Assembly (NCBI GenBank): GCA_002282385.1
Contig: NCJG01000005.1
Span: forward strand, 1-64,000
DNA: 64,000 nucleotides
Reading direction: 5' to 3'
DNA from: Sphingomonadales bacterium 39-57-19
GTDB taxonomy: Bacteria > Pseudomonadota > Alphaproteobacteria > Sphingomonadales > Sphingomonadaceae
This document shows, piece after piece, positions 1 through 7,184 of the stretch. The position numbers were made by a program, and so were the translations under genes. Position 1 is the stretch's first letter; each line of letters starts with the position of its first letter. The notes below the pieces were generated by a model, which was not told where the DNA came from, ran no database searches, and was given only the letters and a program-made list of their open reading frames with translations.

Positions 1-1329
1 CAGGTCGGCAGGAGGGGTCAACGCCAGCAGTGCCAAAGGTGTGGTAGCGACACTGTGGGCCGGAACTTCCGCCAGACCCTCAAGCAGCTGGACCAGCATT
101 GCGAGATAGGATGCGAGATCTTTCTCTTCGTAAAGCTCCGAATTACCATTCAGATCGAGCCGCAGCGTGGAACTGTCGGCCTGATCATACACATTTAACG
201 ACAGGCCTTCAATTGATCCGTTTGAAAGATTGTGGGTCAAGGTCTTGAGATTGCCAAACTCCAGCCCATAATCAAATGACGACAAATTGACCGAAAATGC
301 AACGAGACCCCTCCTAGTTTCGGGACTAAACTCGCGCTGAAGGGCCTCGTGGGGATATTTCTGGTGACGCAGCGCGGTGCGTATCCGGCGATTGATATCA
401 TCGGCCAGATCGCTGATCAGAATATGAGGCGACAGATCGAGCCTTAAATGCCCGACATTTGAGGCCATGGACGGGGTTGCGCGCTCAAGCTTGCCAAATC
501 TACCAAGCAGCGGCATGCCTAGTACCACATCGGCGTTGCGGTCATGCAAGGCTTGCAGCCGAGCAGCAGCCAGTATCAACCAAGCGCCAAGTCCCGGTCC
601 ATCACTCTTACGAAGCCACTCGGTCAGCTTGGGCGATAGTAATACGGTCCGGCGAACAAACGCCTTGCCATTACTATTGCTAAGGCCTGACCAAGCCTGC
701 GCCGGTTCCCGGTCCTCCAGCAACGCGTGCCAATACGCCCGGTCAACGGCCTCGTGCTCTGATCCTGGGTAGCGCTGATCTGCTTCAATCAAACTTTCGT
801 AGACACAAGGCCATTCGGGAAGTGATTCGCCCTTAACCAACGCCGTGTAGCTTTGCGCCATCCGCTGAGCTATCAGGCTGCCAGCATAGCCATCGACGGC
901 AATATGGTGATTGACTTGAAGCCAGTAGAAGTGGTTCGGTGCGAGACGAATCAAGCGCCAGCGCACTAAAGGATTACATGCCAGATCGAACGGGCGGACG
1001 AGTTCTACCCGCATGATTGCAAGCGCAGCATGGTGGGGATCCGGTTCATCCGATACGTCCACAACCACTAGCACACCAACTACTTGAGGAGAAATGGACT
1101 GGAAAAGGCCAGCTTCTGCCTCAAAAATGTTTAAACGCAGCGCTTCAGTTCCGGCAAGTACATGAGCTGCGGCCTTTTCAAAACAGGAGAGGTCGATCTC
1201 TCCGCCGATCTCGGTGTACTGTCCGATGTTATAAGCATAGGAGCTTGGATCGAGCAGATGACCGAACCAAACCCCGCGCTGAGCTGCGCTCAAGGGCAAG
1301 ACGGTCGACTGTTCGGATATTCCAATCAT
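1..1329 (-). CDS. Non-ribosomal peptide synthetase, N-terminal condensation domain (cut by window edge)
   Basis: The minus-strand frame is open for 443 codons from an ATG at 1327-1329 to the window edge. It begins with a condensation domain: an N-terminal core of the PLSAAQRGVW type and the catalytic HHIAVDG motif at about residues 141-147, matching HHxxxDG. The sequence resembles the EntF-type condensation domain. Condensation domains join an aminoacyl or aryl donor to the next carrier-bound residue; a synthetase that starts with one usually accepts an acyl unit from a separate protein. Adenylation and carrier domains would lie left of the window. An mbtH gene and a PPTase gene point the other way 510 bp away, which fits one peptide or siderophore cluster. 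The product cannot be told from this fragment. Confidence 0.9.
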   Translation of the reverse strand, partial: MIGISEQSTVLPLSAAQRGVWFGHLLDPSSYAYNIGQYTEIGGEIDLSCFEKAAAHVLAGTEALRLNIFEAEAGLFQSISPQVVGVLVVVDVSDEPDPHHAALAIMRVELVRPFDLACNPLVRWRLIRLAPNHFYWLQVNHHIAVDGYAGSLIAQRMAQSYTALVKGESLPEWPCVYESLIEADQRYPGSEHEAVDRAYWHALLEDREPAQAWSGLSNSNGKAFVRRTVLLSPKLTEWLRKSDGPGLGAWLILAAARLQALHDRNADVVLGMPLLGRFGKLERATPSMASNVGHLRLDLSPHILISDLADDINRRIRTALRHQKYPHEALQREFSPETRRGLVAFSVNLSSFDYGLEFGNLKTLTHNLSNGSIEGLSLNVYDQADSSTLRLDLNGNSELYEEKDLASYLAMLVQLLEGLAEVPAHSVATTPLALLALTPPADL

Positions 1330-1838
1330 AAGCACTAGGCTGATTTATTCAGTGGAGGGGCATGACCCGAATTCGAAGCGTGCGGTTTTGGACATGCCGT
1401 GCGACTTTTGCGCGGCATCGTGCCCGACAAACAGTCGGAACCATCAAAAGTAAGCGGCATGCCGCCGCTTTTGTCATTGCCGCTTAAGACGACCTTGCTA
1501 TTGGGCGAGAGTGCGAGCTCAAGTGCTGCCTGGACGCCCCGCCAACGCAGATAGTTGTTGGTCATGTTGGAGCTACGGAGCGATAAATTTGAGCAGACCA
1601 GTTTACCGCAGGCAAAATTATTTTGCTGGCCTCGAGCCGATGACCTTCAACGCTTGTTTCATTCATATAATTTGCTCTGAGCAGCTGCGCGAGCATATGG
1701 ACCAACGTTCAAAGTAATGCTAGCAATATTTTACAATTAGGCGACAATACATATTCGAGATTTTTAATTGTCAATAAGTGTTAAATTCTATTGAAATTAA
1801 AAAATGTAAATAATAATTAACAATTAAAGGATTATCTT
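1330..1838. promoter_or_regulatory. AT-rich divergent intergenic region between NRPS and mbtH
   Basis: This 509-bp gap separates the leftward NRPS gene from the rightward mbtH gene. Positions about 1,720-1,838 are markedly AT-rich compared with the surroundings, as expected of a promoter region or of transferred DNA. No convincing Fur box or other named operator was found by eye. A possible relic coding fragment lies at 1,335-1,565 on the minus strand and is listed separately. A ribosome-binding stretch (AAAGG) sits just before the mbtH GTG. Confidence 0.5.
1335..1565 (-). pseudogene. Possible relic: C-terminal tail of a prohibitin/SPFH-type protein
   Basis: A 76-codon minus-strand frame begins with a stretch (about residues 3-42, YLRWRG...SPNSKVV...GGMPLTF) that looks like the C-terminal end of some prohibitin-family (SPFH/band 7) proteins, where a YLRWRGIE-like segment is followed by SPNAKVV and a G-x-P-L ending. 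Nothing like the SPFH domain precedes it in any minus-strand frame, and the frame closes 28 codons upstream of the ATG, so at most a decayed fragment remains. The similarity is from memory and the piece is short; it could equally be a chance ORF in the NRPS promoter region. Confidence 0.3.
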
Positions 1839-2051
1839 GTGAATGGTAAAAATTGGTCAATCGATGGCGACGAATTTATAGTTCTGGTTAATGATGAAGG
1901 ACAACATTCGCTATGGCCATCTGCTATCGCCATTCCGCAGGGCTGGGACCAAATCGGTCCAATAGGAAGCAAAGCGGAGTGCTTGTTTTTCATTGAAGAG
2001 CACTGGACAGACATGCGTCCCGTGAGCCTGCAGAAGGCTATGTCTCGTTAA
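1839..2051 (+). CDS. mbtH: MbtH-like NRPS accessory protein
   Basis: This 70-residue protein shows the whole MbtH pattern: an NDEGQHSLWP segment near residues 24-33, IPQGW near 39-43, and W-x-DMRP near residues 59-64. MbtH proteins bind NRPS adenylation domains and help them fold and activate their amino acid. The start is GTG at 1839, with AAAGG about 8 bases upstream. It is followed after 43 bp by a PPTase gene and faces the NRPS gene across a divergent promoter region, so its partner is probably that synthetase. Length is normal for the family. Confidence 0.93.
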   Translation: MNGKNWSIDGDEFIVLVNDEGQHSLWPSAIAIPQGWDQIGPIGSKAECLFFIEEHWTDMRPVSLQKAMSR

Positions 2052-2094
2052 GGCAGTATGCAAATCGGTCTGCTCTGACCTTAGGGGCATTCTG

Positions 2095-2859
2095 GTGGCG
2101 CAGCTTGTCCTGCCCGCAAAATGGTTAGAACAAGAAACGCCGCTATCTGTCCAGCGTCAATGGCTCAGCTTAGACGAACATAAGCGTTTCCAAGAACTCC
2201 ATCAACACGGCGATCGGTTAAGAATGCTTGCTGGACGATTTGTGCTGCGTCAATGTTTGCGCGAGTTTTACGGCCTGTCTCAAGTCCGTTTCAGCTATGG
2301 TAAAACAAACAAACCATTCGTGGCGCAACCTGTCGAGGACAAAGATGCGCATGCTCACCCCATCGACGTAAATCTCACACATGACCGTCAGCACGTGCTT
2401 GCTGCATTCAATACAACAGGGGATGTAGGTGTTGACGTTGCAAGTTTGCTGGATTTTACCGATTGGCAGGAGTTCGCAGCGGATTATCTGACCGCTGATG
2501 AAGTAGCCTGGGTGCGAAATGCGCGCCTAGCTGCGCGGCCATTGCGGGCTTTGCGATTGTGGACGCTCAAAGAGGCTGTCCTCAAATCCACCGGACACGG
2601 ACTTGACATCGACCCGCGCGAGATTGTGCTATGCCCTGGGTCACGTTTCCCAATAGTCGCATTACCCCGCCACCTTCCACCAGTCAGCGTGTTTGGCCTT
2701 CACGAATGGCAAATAGACACACAGACATATGCCGCCCTTGCATCAGTGACAGCTTCATCGGCATTGAGCAGCGGACTTAATTTGCCTTCAGCGTCCAAAC
2801 TGCGCTTTGTTGAAATGTCAGCAAAGCCTCTCATGCCTGCGCACCTGAGAGAGGATTAA
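2095..2859 (+). CDS. 4'-phosphopantetheinyl transferase, Sfp/AcpT superfamily
   Basis: The 254-residue protein carries the two signature motifs of Sfp-type PPTases: GVDVAS near residue 112-117, with the Mg-binding Asp, and WTLKEAVLK near 155-163. The enzyme moves the phosphopantetheine arm of coenzyme A to a conserved serine on carrier proteins, turning apo-NRPS into the active form. The start is GTG, with an AGGGG stretch about 8 bases upstream. Placement directly after mbtH and beside an NRPS gene indicates that it serves the same cluster. The C-terminal 40 residues show no motif I recognise. Confidence 0.9.
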   Translation: MAQLVLPAKWLEQETPLSVQRQWLSLDEHKRFQELHQHGDRLRMLAGRFVLRQCLREFYGLSQVRFSYGKTNKPFVAQPVEDKDAHAHPIDVNLTHDRQHVLAAFNTTGDVGVDVASLLDFTDWQEFAADYLTADEVAWVRNARLAARPLRALRLWTLKEAVLKSTGHGLDIDPREIVLCPGSRFPIVALPRHLPPVSVFGLHEWQIDTQTYAALASVTASSALSSGLNLPSASKLRFVEMSAKPLMPAHLRED

Positions 2860-2987
2860 TTGCCTGTCGTATGGATGCGCTTACGAAGTTTGGCCCTTAG
2901 GCAGCGTGACAGTGCTTCACCACTACCCTGCTCGCATAACCAACGCCAAAAACCTATCGGTTATGCTGGTTACCCAATATTTGGCAT
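2860..2987. other. Intergenic gap between PPTase and the recombination block
   Basis: No supported gene is seen here. A 66-codon frame starts with TTG directly after the PPTase stop, but it has no ribosome-binding site and its composition is not protein-like. The gap marks the change from the NRPS accessory genes to the recombinase genes. Confidence 0.4.
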
Positions 2988-3341
2988 ATGCGATATCCGC
3001 GTATGTCTTACAAAAATACTAAAAGGCTATCCCGTGGGGCCACTGCTTCAATATCCATAAGTCGCGCTGACCTACCAGCCTGGGTGTACGCAAAGCCCGA
3101 GCCTGAAGCTCATGCGACAATGCTGCACAACGCGGCTGCTGCCACAGACGACCTACTGACCAGAGCAGAGGTAGCGCGATATCTGCGCGTGTGTGACCGT
3201 ACGGTGTCACGCCTCATTCGCACGGGCCAATTGCCCGCTTCACGCATCGGACGAGCTGTCCGTATCCACCGTTCAGACCTGCTTGAGATGCTTGACGGAA
3301 AACCCATCATTTCTGGCGGTTTAGGTGCCTATCGTGAATAG
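2988..3341 (+). CDS. Excisionase-like helix-turn-helix DNA-binding protein
   Basis: From about residue 56 the 117-residue frame shows a winged-helix domain of the excisionase/MerR-like type (HTH_17 family): LLTRAEVARYLRVCDRTVSRLIRTG, then an IGRAVRIHRSDL wing segment. Small proteins of this type direct the excision reaction of integrases or regulate mobile elements. The domain occupies only the C-terminal half; the first 50 residues are not recognisable, and no start has a good ribosome-binding site. ATG codons at 2988, 3003 and 3120 are all possible; the last would give a compact 73-residue protein. It lies 84 bp upstream of the tyrosine recombinase operon, so it may control or assist those enzymes. 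Confidence 0.75.
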   Translation: MRYPRMSYKNTKRLSRGATASISISRADLPAWVYAKPEPEAHATMLHNAAAATDDLLTRAEVARYLRVCDRTVSRLIRTGQLPASRIGRAVRIHRSDLLEMLDGKPIISGGLGAYRE

Positions 3342-3425
3342 GCGCCGGCTCATACGGGGTTGGAATAATAGTATACTTACTCACGAATATTACCTATTGT
3401 CCGCTCCAGTCCTCACGAGGTTCAA

Positions 3426-5105
3426 ATGACCCATAACGACCAACACAAACCCACCCTTGCAGATGCGCTTGTTGCGCTGTTGGAGGCGCCGCTGACCGAC
3501 ATCCAGAAGCGCGACACGCGCAGCGCCGTGATGACCTTCTGCAAAGCGCTGGGTCTGTCGCCCGATGAAGTGCCTGCCAGCCCCATATATATCCGGCGTA
3601 AGTTAGAAAACATCTCGTATATCGCGCTTGGGTACTCAAAGGGCCGCTGGGCGAATATCAAGACCGGCGTGGCGCGCGCGGTTGGCCTTGTGGGCAAAAG
3701 CTATCCGAGCCGCAACACAACCCCGCTCTTGCCGCAATGGGCTGCGCTTTTGAAGATGCTGCCGGCGTCGCTTAAACGGAAAGTTTCGGCGGGTGCGCGG
3801 TATCTCAGTGGCCTTGGTGTGGATGCAGATGCCTTGTCAATGAGTGATCTACATGGCTACCGCGATACCATATTGAACGATCGCATGCGTGCAAATGCCG
3901 AACAGGCATGGGACGATTTTTTGTGGGGGTGGAACCGTGCGGTCGCTCAATTTCCAGACACGTGGCCGCAAATCACAATCCCGCGCGATGAGAAGCGCGA
4001 GATCTATGTCTATCCGTTCGCATACTTTCCAGCTTCGTTCGAGGCGGACGTGAACGCTTATGCTGATCGCATGCGCAATATAAACTTGGACGATGATGGC
4101 CCGTTACGTCCTTCACGGCCCGCGACGATTAATACCCGTACGCGCCAGTTGCGGACCGCAGCGTCCGTACTTGCCCGGTCCGGCGTTGACCCTGCGACCA
4201 TTACTAGCATTGCCCGTCTGGTCGAGGTCGATAACTTCAAGCTGATTTTGCACTTTCACATCGAGAGGGCTGGCGGAAAAGCGTCTGCAGGGGTCGCGCA
4301 AATAGCATCTTGTCTGCGTAATGTTGCCCGCCACTACGTCAAGGTGGATGAAGAGCATGACCGAAAGATGAGTGCTCTGTGCAAAAGGGTATCTGTTCAG
4401 ACCGGTGGGCTTACGGCCAAGAACCGGGAGCGGCTGAGGCCGTTCGATGATCCTGAGCATGTAAGGCAGTTCCTATGCCTGCCAGTCACCATCCGGCAGC
4501 ATGTGGAGCGTGATAAACGGGCGCCTGCACAAAAGGCGGTCTTGGCGCAGGTGGCAGCCGCAATCGCGTTGTTACTGGCAACGCCTATCCGTAATGCCAA
4601 TCTTTGCGCCATCGACATCCATCGGCACCTCAAACCGCAGCGCAAGGGCGTCCATCTGGTCATTAGCGAGAGCGAGACCAAAAACAGGCATCCGGTGGAT
4701 TTTAACATCCCGGAATATGCTTTGGATATTCTGCGCTGGTACATGGCCGAGTATCGGCCATATCTGGTCCGTGAACCAACTGGCGCCTTGTTCCCTGGGC
4801 GTAATGGCAAGCACAAGTCTGCCCATACGCTTGGCCTGCAAATCAAAAAGATCGTCTTTGAGTTTACCGGCCTCGCGTTCAACGTTCATCTGTTCCGGCA
4901 CTTTGCTGGCAAGGTGTTCCTCGACCAACAGCCGGGCAATTATGAAGTGGTGCGGCAGGTCCTTGGGCACAAACGGTTGGATACGACCACGAGCTTTTAC
5001 TCTGGCGCCGAAGCCAAGCGGGCGAGCGCGGTGTTCAATGAGGTGGTCGACACGCTGCGGGCGCAACATGCGCCCATTGCCTCAAAGCGGAGGTCGGACA
5101 AATGA
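3426..5105 (+). CDS. Tyrosine recombinase, long type (559 aa), first gene of recombinase pair
   Basis: The C-terminal catalytic domain has the full active site of tyrosine recombinases: Arg about 389 in TPIRNANL, a lysine in the ETKNRHP beta-hairpin, the HLFR box at about residues 488-491, the following GHKRLDTTT helix with its His, and the nucleophile Tyr at about 525. The enzyme breaks and rejoins DNA through a phosphotyrosine intermediate. The N-terminal 350 residues are unusually long and should contain the arm- and core-binding parts. The start has CGAGG upstream. The gene overlaps the next recombinase gene by 4 bases (ATGA), so the two are translationally coupled. Size and pairing recall the long (TnpB) and short (TnpA) recombinases of Tn554-type elements, but in the opposite order; that link is inferred. 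Confidence 0.88.
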   Translation: MTHNDQHKPTLADALVALLEAPLTDIQKRDTRSAVMTFCKALGLSPDEVPASPIYIRRKLENISYIALGYSKGRWANIKTGVARAVGLVGKSYPSRNTTPLLPQWAALLKMLPASLKRKVSAGARYLSGLGVDADALSMSDLHGYRDTILNDRMRANAEQAWDDFLWGWNRAVAQFPDTWPQITIPRDEKREIYVYPFAYFPASFEADVNAYADRMRNINLDDDGPLRPSRPATINTRTRQLRTAASVLARSGVDPATITSIARLVEVDNFKLILHFHIERAGGKASAGVAQIASCLRNVARHYVKVDEEHDRKMSALCKRVSVQTGGLTAKNRERLRPFDDPEHVRQFLCLPVTIRQHVERDKRAPAQKAVLAQVAAAIALLLATPIRNANLCAIDIHRHLKPQRKGVHLVISESETKNRHPVDFNIPEYALDILRWYMAEYRPYLVREPTGALFPGRNGKHKSAHTLGLQIKKIVFEFTGLAFNVHLFRHFAGKVFLDQQPGNYEVVRQVLGHKRLDTTTSFYSGAEAKRASAVFNEVVDTLRAQHAPIASKRRSDK

Positions 5106-6184
5106 GCGGCGGTCGGTACGGGCCGAACAAGACGCCGGAGCGGCGCTGCATGCCACTTGCGTTTTGGCCGGAGGCTGATCGCACTGTCTGGCAAAATGCG
5201 CTGACCCCGGGGACCATACTTGACGATCACCTTGGGGCATTGGCGTATCTGTCCGTTGCTACCAACTTCAAAGTAGAGCGCGGATATGGGCGGTTCTTGA
5301 CCTACTGCAAGATATACGAGCCTGACTGCCTACAGGCGGCCCCTGCCGAGCGTATTAGCCCACAGCGGGTCAGGTCTTACGTCAACCACCTCACCGACAT
5401 AGGTAACAGCACACAGACCATCATGGCCCGGCTGCAGGATCTGGGTAGTATGGCTTCATTGTTGGCGTCAGAGCGCGACTGGTCGTTTATCAACCGTCTG
5501 GCAGCGCGCGTCCGCGCCCGTCACAAGCCGGCCCGCGAGAAAAGCCGCATCCTGATGACTGATGAGTTGGCGCAGCTTGGCTATGACCTCATGCATGCCG
5601 CGCAAGGTGACGACAGCATATCGGATGCCGTGCACTATCGCGATGGGCTCATGATCGCCTTGCTTGCCTATGTCCCCATCCGGCGCAAGAACTTCACCGC
5701 GCTTGAAATCGGTAGCAGCGTCGTGCGGCGACAAGGTCAGTGGTTTATCCAACTCACCCCTGAGCAGACCAAAACCCATGCATGGTTCGAGACGATACTG
5801 CCACCGGTCCTTGAGCCATATCTGCAGCGCTACCTCGACTTCTATCGCCCAATGCTGGTGGCCTGCACAGGCCGCTGGCAAAAGCCAACAGGCAATGCCC
5901 TTTGGATATCAAAGCATGGCTCGCCGATGACGCAGGATGGTCTCTACAGCCGTATATGCCGGCACACAGGCGAACGGTTCGGGGAGCACTGCTCGCCGCA
6001 CATGTTCCGCGACGCAGCAGCCTCAACTCTGGCAACCGAGGCGCCTGAATATGTCCGGTTGGCAGCGCCGCTGCTCGGCCACCGCAGTTTCCAAACTACC
6101 GAGAAATATTACAGGCAGGCTAAAGCACAGGAAGGCCATGGTAGTTTTGTCAAAACGATTACTGCACTGAGAGGAGAAGGTTGA
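5102..6184 (+). CDS. Tyrosine recombinase, short type (360 aa), second gene of recombinase pair
   Basis: All catalytic residues are visible: Arg in VPIRRKNF, Lys in QTKTHAW, the HMFR box at residues 300-303, LGHRSFQTT, and a Tyr pair at 336-337 that holds the nucleophile. The ATG overlaps the stop of the upstream recombinase, and the stop overlaps the start of the next gene by one base, so three genes form a tight operon. The ribosome-binding site (GGAGG) lies inside the upstream gene. With both active sites intact, the pair may act together on one pair of element ends, as known for Tn554, where two recombinases are both needed. Target and ends are unknown. Confidence 0.88.
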   Translation: MSGGRYGPNKTPERRCMPLAFWPEADRTVWQNALTPGTILDDHLGALAYLSVATNFKVERGYGRFLTYCKIYEPDCLQAAPAERISPQRVRSYVNHLTDIGNSTQTIMARLQDLGSMASLLASERDWSFINRLAARVRARHKPAREKSRILMTDELAQLGYDLMHAAQGDDSISDAVHYRDGLMIALLAYVPIRRKNFTALEIGSSVVRRQGQWFIQLTPEQTKTHAWFETILPPVLEPYLQRYLDFYRPMLVACTGRWQKPTGNALWISKHGSPMTQDGLYSRICRHTGERFGEHCSPHMFRDAAASTLATEAPEYVRLAAPLLGHRSFQTTEKYYRQAKAQEGHGSFVKTITALRGEG

Positions 6185-6918
6185 TGGCCAAACAAAAGGT
6201 ACTGAAGGTTCACTCTCCAACAGCTGACGCTTGGGACGAAGCCGTCTTGGGGTTCAATTTCGAGAAAAGTCTCTCCGGATACAAGATTGATGCGATTGCC
6301 GAATCTGTGGAACAAGCCATCTTACTCTGCGAGCAAGTTAACGCAGAGCATGGCCGCGCATTGGTTATCAAAAAAGCGAAGAAACTTCAGACACTTTTTG
6401 GAAAATTGGCCCACGAACTGCGCAGCATGGAAACGCAAAAAGCGATAACTAGCGTTACAACCGATAAGGAGCTTCGGGATTTGCTCGCATTCTCGGGGGC
6501 CGAGTCGAGCTTAGGGGAGGCAATGTTAAACGCTGTTCGGTCTATGCAAACGCCGTTCAACGATTACCTTTTTACGTTTGGGAAAAGCCAAGGCGGACGT
6601 CCGGTTCAAACTGCACGGCACGCCCTGTTGTATTGCCTGATCAAAAACTACGAAGAAATTTTCCCAACGCCACTTTGGGACAGTGCAAGGCTCCGCTTGG
6701 TCGCACTATCAACTCATCTATTCCCTGCATGCCAGGTCTCAACAAGTGGCTTGGAGGATGCGGTACCCCGTGCCTTGGAAGACTTTGCCCTTTGGGCCTT
6801 ATGGGACCGCCAGCCAAAATTGCAGCCCTTCGACCCAGAGATGCTTGAAAGTTGGAATGCGAACAATCCCGATGATCCTGAGCTGCCAATGACGCCCGCA
6901 CAACCGGGGGCAGAATAG
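6184..6918 (+). CDS. Unknown protein, third gene of the recombinase operon
   Basis: I do not recognise this 244-residue protein. It begins at an ATG sharing its A with the TGA of the upstream recombinase and has a strong ribosome-binding stretch (GAGGAGAAGG) ending three bases before it. It is hydrophilic, with no membrane segment, no signal peptide and no visible tyrosine recombinase box. Residues about 40-90 are rich in Lys, Glu and Leu and probably helical; the C-terminal 30 residues are Pro- and Asp-rich. Its place in the operon suggests an accessory role for the two recombinases, comparable in position to TnpC of Tn554, though it is twice that size and no sequence likeness is claimed. 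Confidence 0.75.
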   Translation: MAKQKVLKVHSPTADAWDEAVLGFNFEKSLSGYKIDAIAESVEQAILLCEQVNAEHGRALVIKKAKKLQTLFGKLAHELRSMETQKAITSVTTDKELRDLLAFSGAESSLGEAMLNAVRSMQTPFNDYLFTFGKSQGGRPVQTARHALLYCLIKNYEEIFPTPLWDSARLRLVALSTHLFPACQVSTSGLEDAVPRALEDFALWALWDRQPKLQPFDPEMLESWNANNPDDPELPMTPAQPGAE

Positions 6919-6967
6919 TGACCCTTATGCGGATCCCAGCGTTACGTAATTTTGGCAGGTATTGCGC

Positions 6968-7135
6968 ATGCCACGGAAAGCCTGCCCGCATAATGAAACC
7001 GAAATCCAACGACGGTTGGTGGATGACTTGTGTGTCGAGCTGGTTGACCTTGGATCCGACTTCCCGATTGCTGCTGCCGAGCTTGATGCTCTGGAACAAC
7101 TTCTTGGTTCAGATCTGCACCAACTACTCCAATAA
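6968..7135 (+). CDS. Small acidic protein of 55 residues, unknown
   Basis: An ATG at 6968, preceded by GGCAGG about 10 bases upstream, opens 55 codons ending in TAA at 7133-7135. The peptide has a basic, Cys/His-containing first ten residues and then an acidic, leucine-rich stretch (RRLVDDLCVELVDLG, ELDALEQLLG) with the pattern of amphipathic helices. The overlapping frame starting at 6918 is Trp-, Cys- and Ser-rich and looks like a shadow, so this frame is the better candidate. It sits between the recombinase operon and the serine integrase. No function is proposed. Confidence 0.5.
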   Translation: MPRKACPHNETEIQRRLVDDLCVELVDLGSDFPIAAAELDALEQLLGSDLHQLLQ

Positions 7136-7184
7136 CCCTCCAGCCCTCACCGCGGCTGGCCAAAGCCGTAACTGAGAGGCCAAC

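Noticed and set aside
2860..3060. 66-codon frame directly after the PPTase stop
   Set aside because: TTG start without a ribosome site, basic and Cys-rich peptide with no likeness to known proteins, and it overlaps the start of the HTH gene.
3426..6918. RIT element (three adjacent tyrosine recombinases)
   Set aside because: Only two of the three coupled genes have recombinase active-site motifs; the third shows none of R, HxxR or the Tyr box.
6918..7175. 85-codon plus-strand frame starting with GTG at the end of the third recombinase-operon gene
   Set aside because: Its peptide is Trp-, Cys- and Ser-rich without pattern, and the overlapping 55-codon frame at 6968 has better composition and its own start signal.
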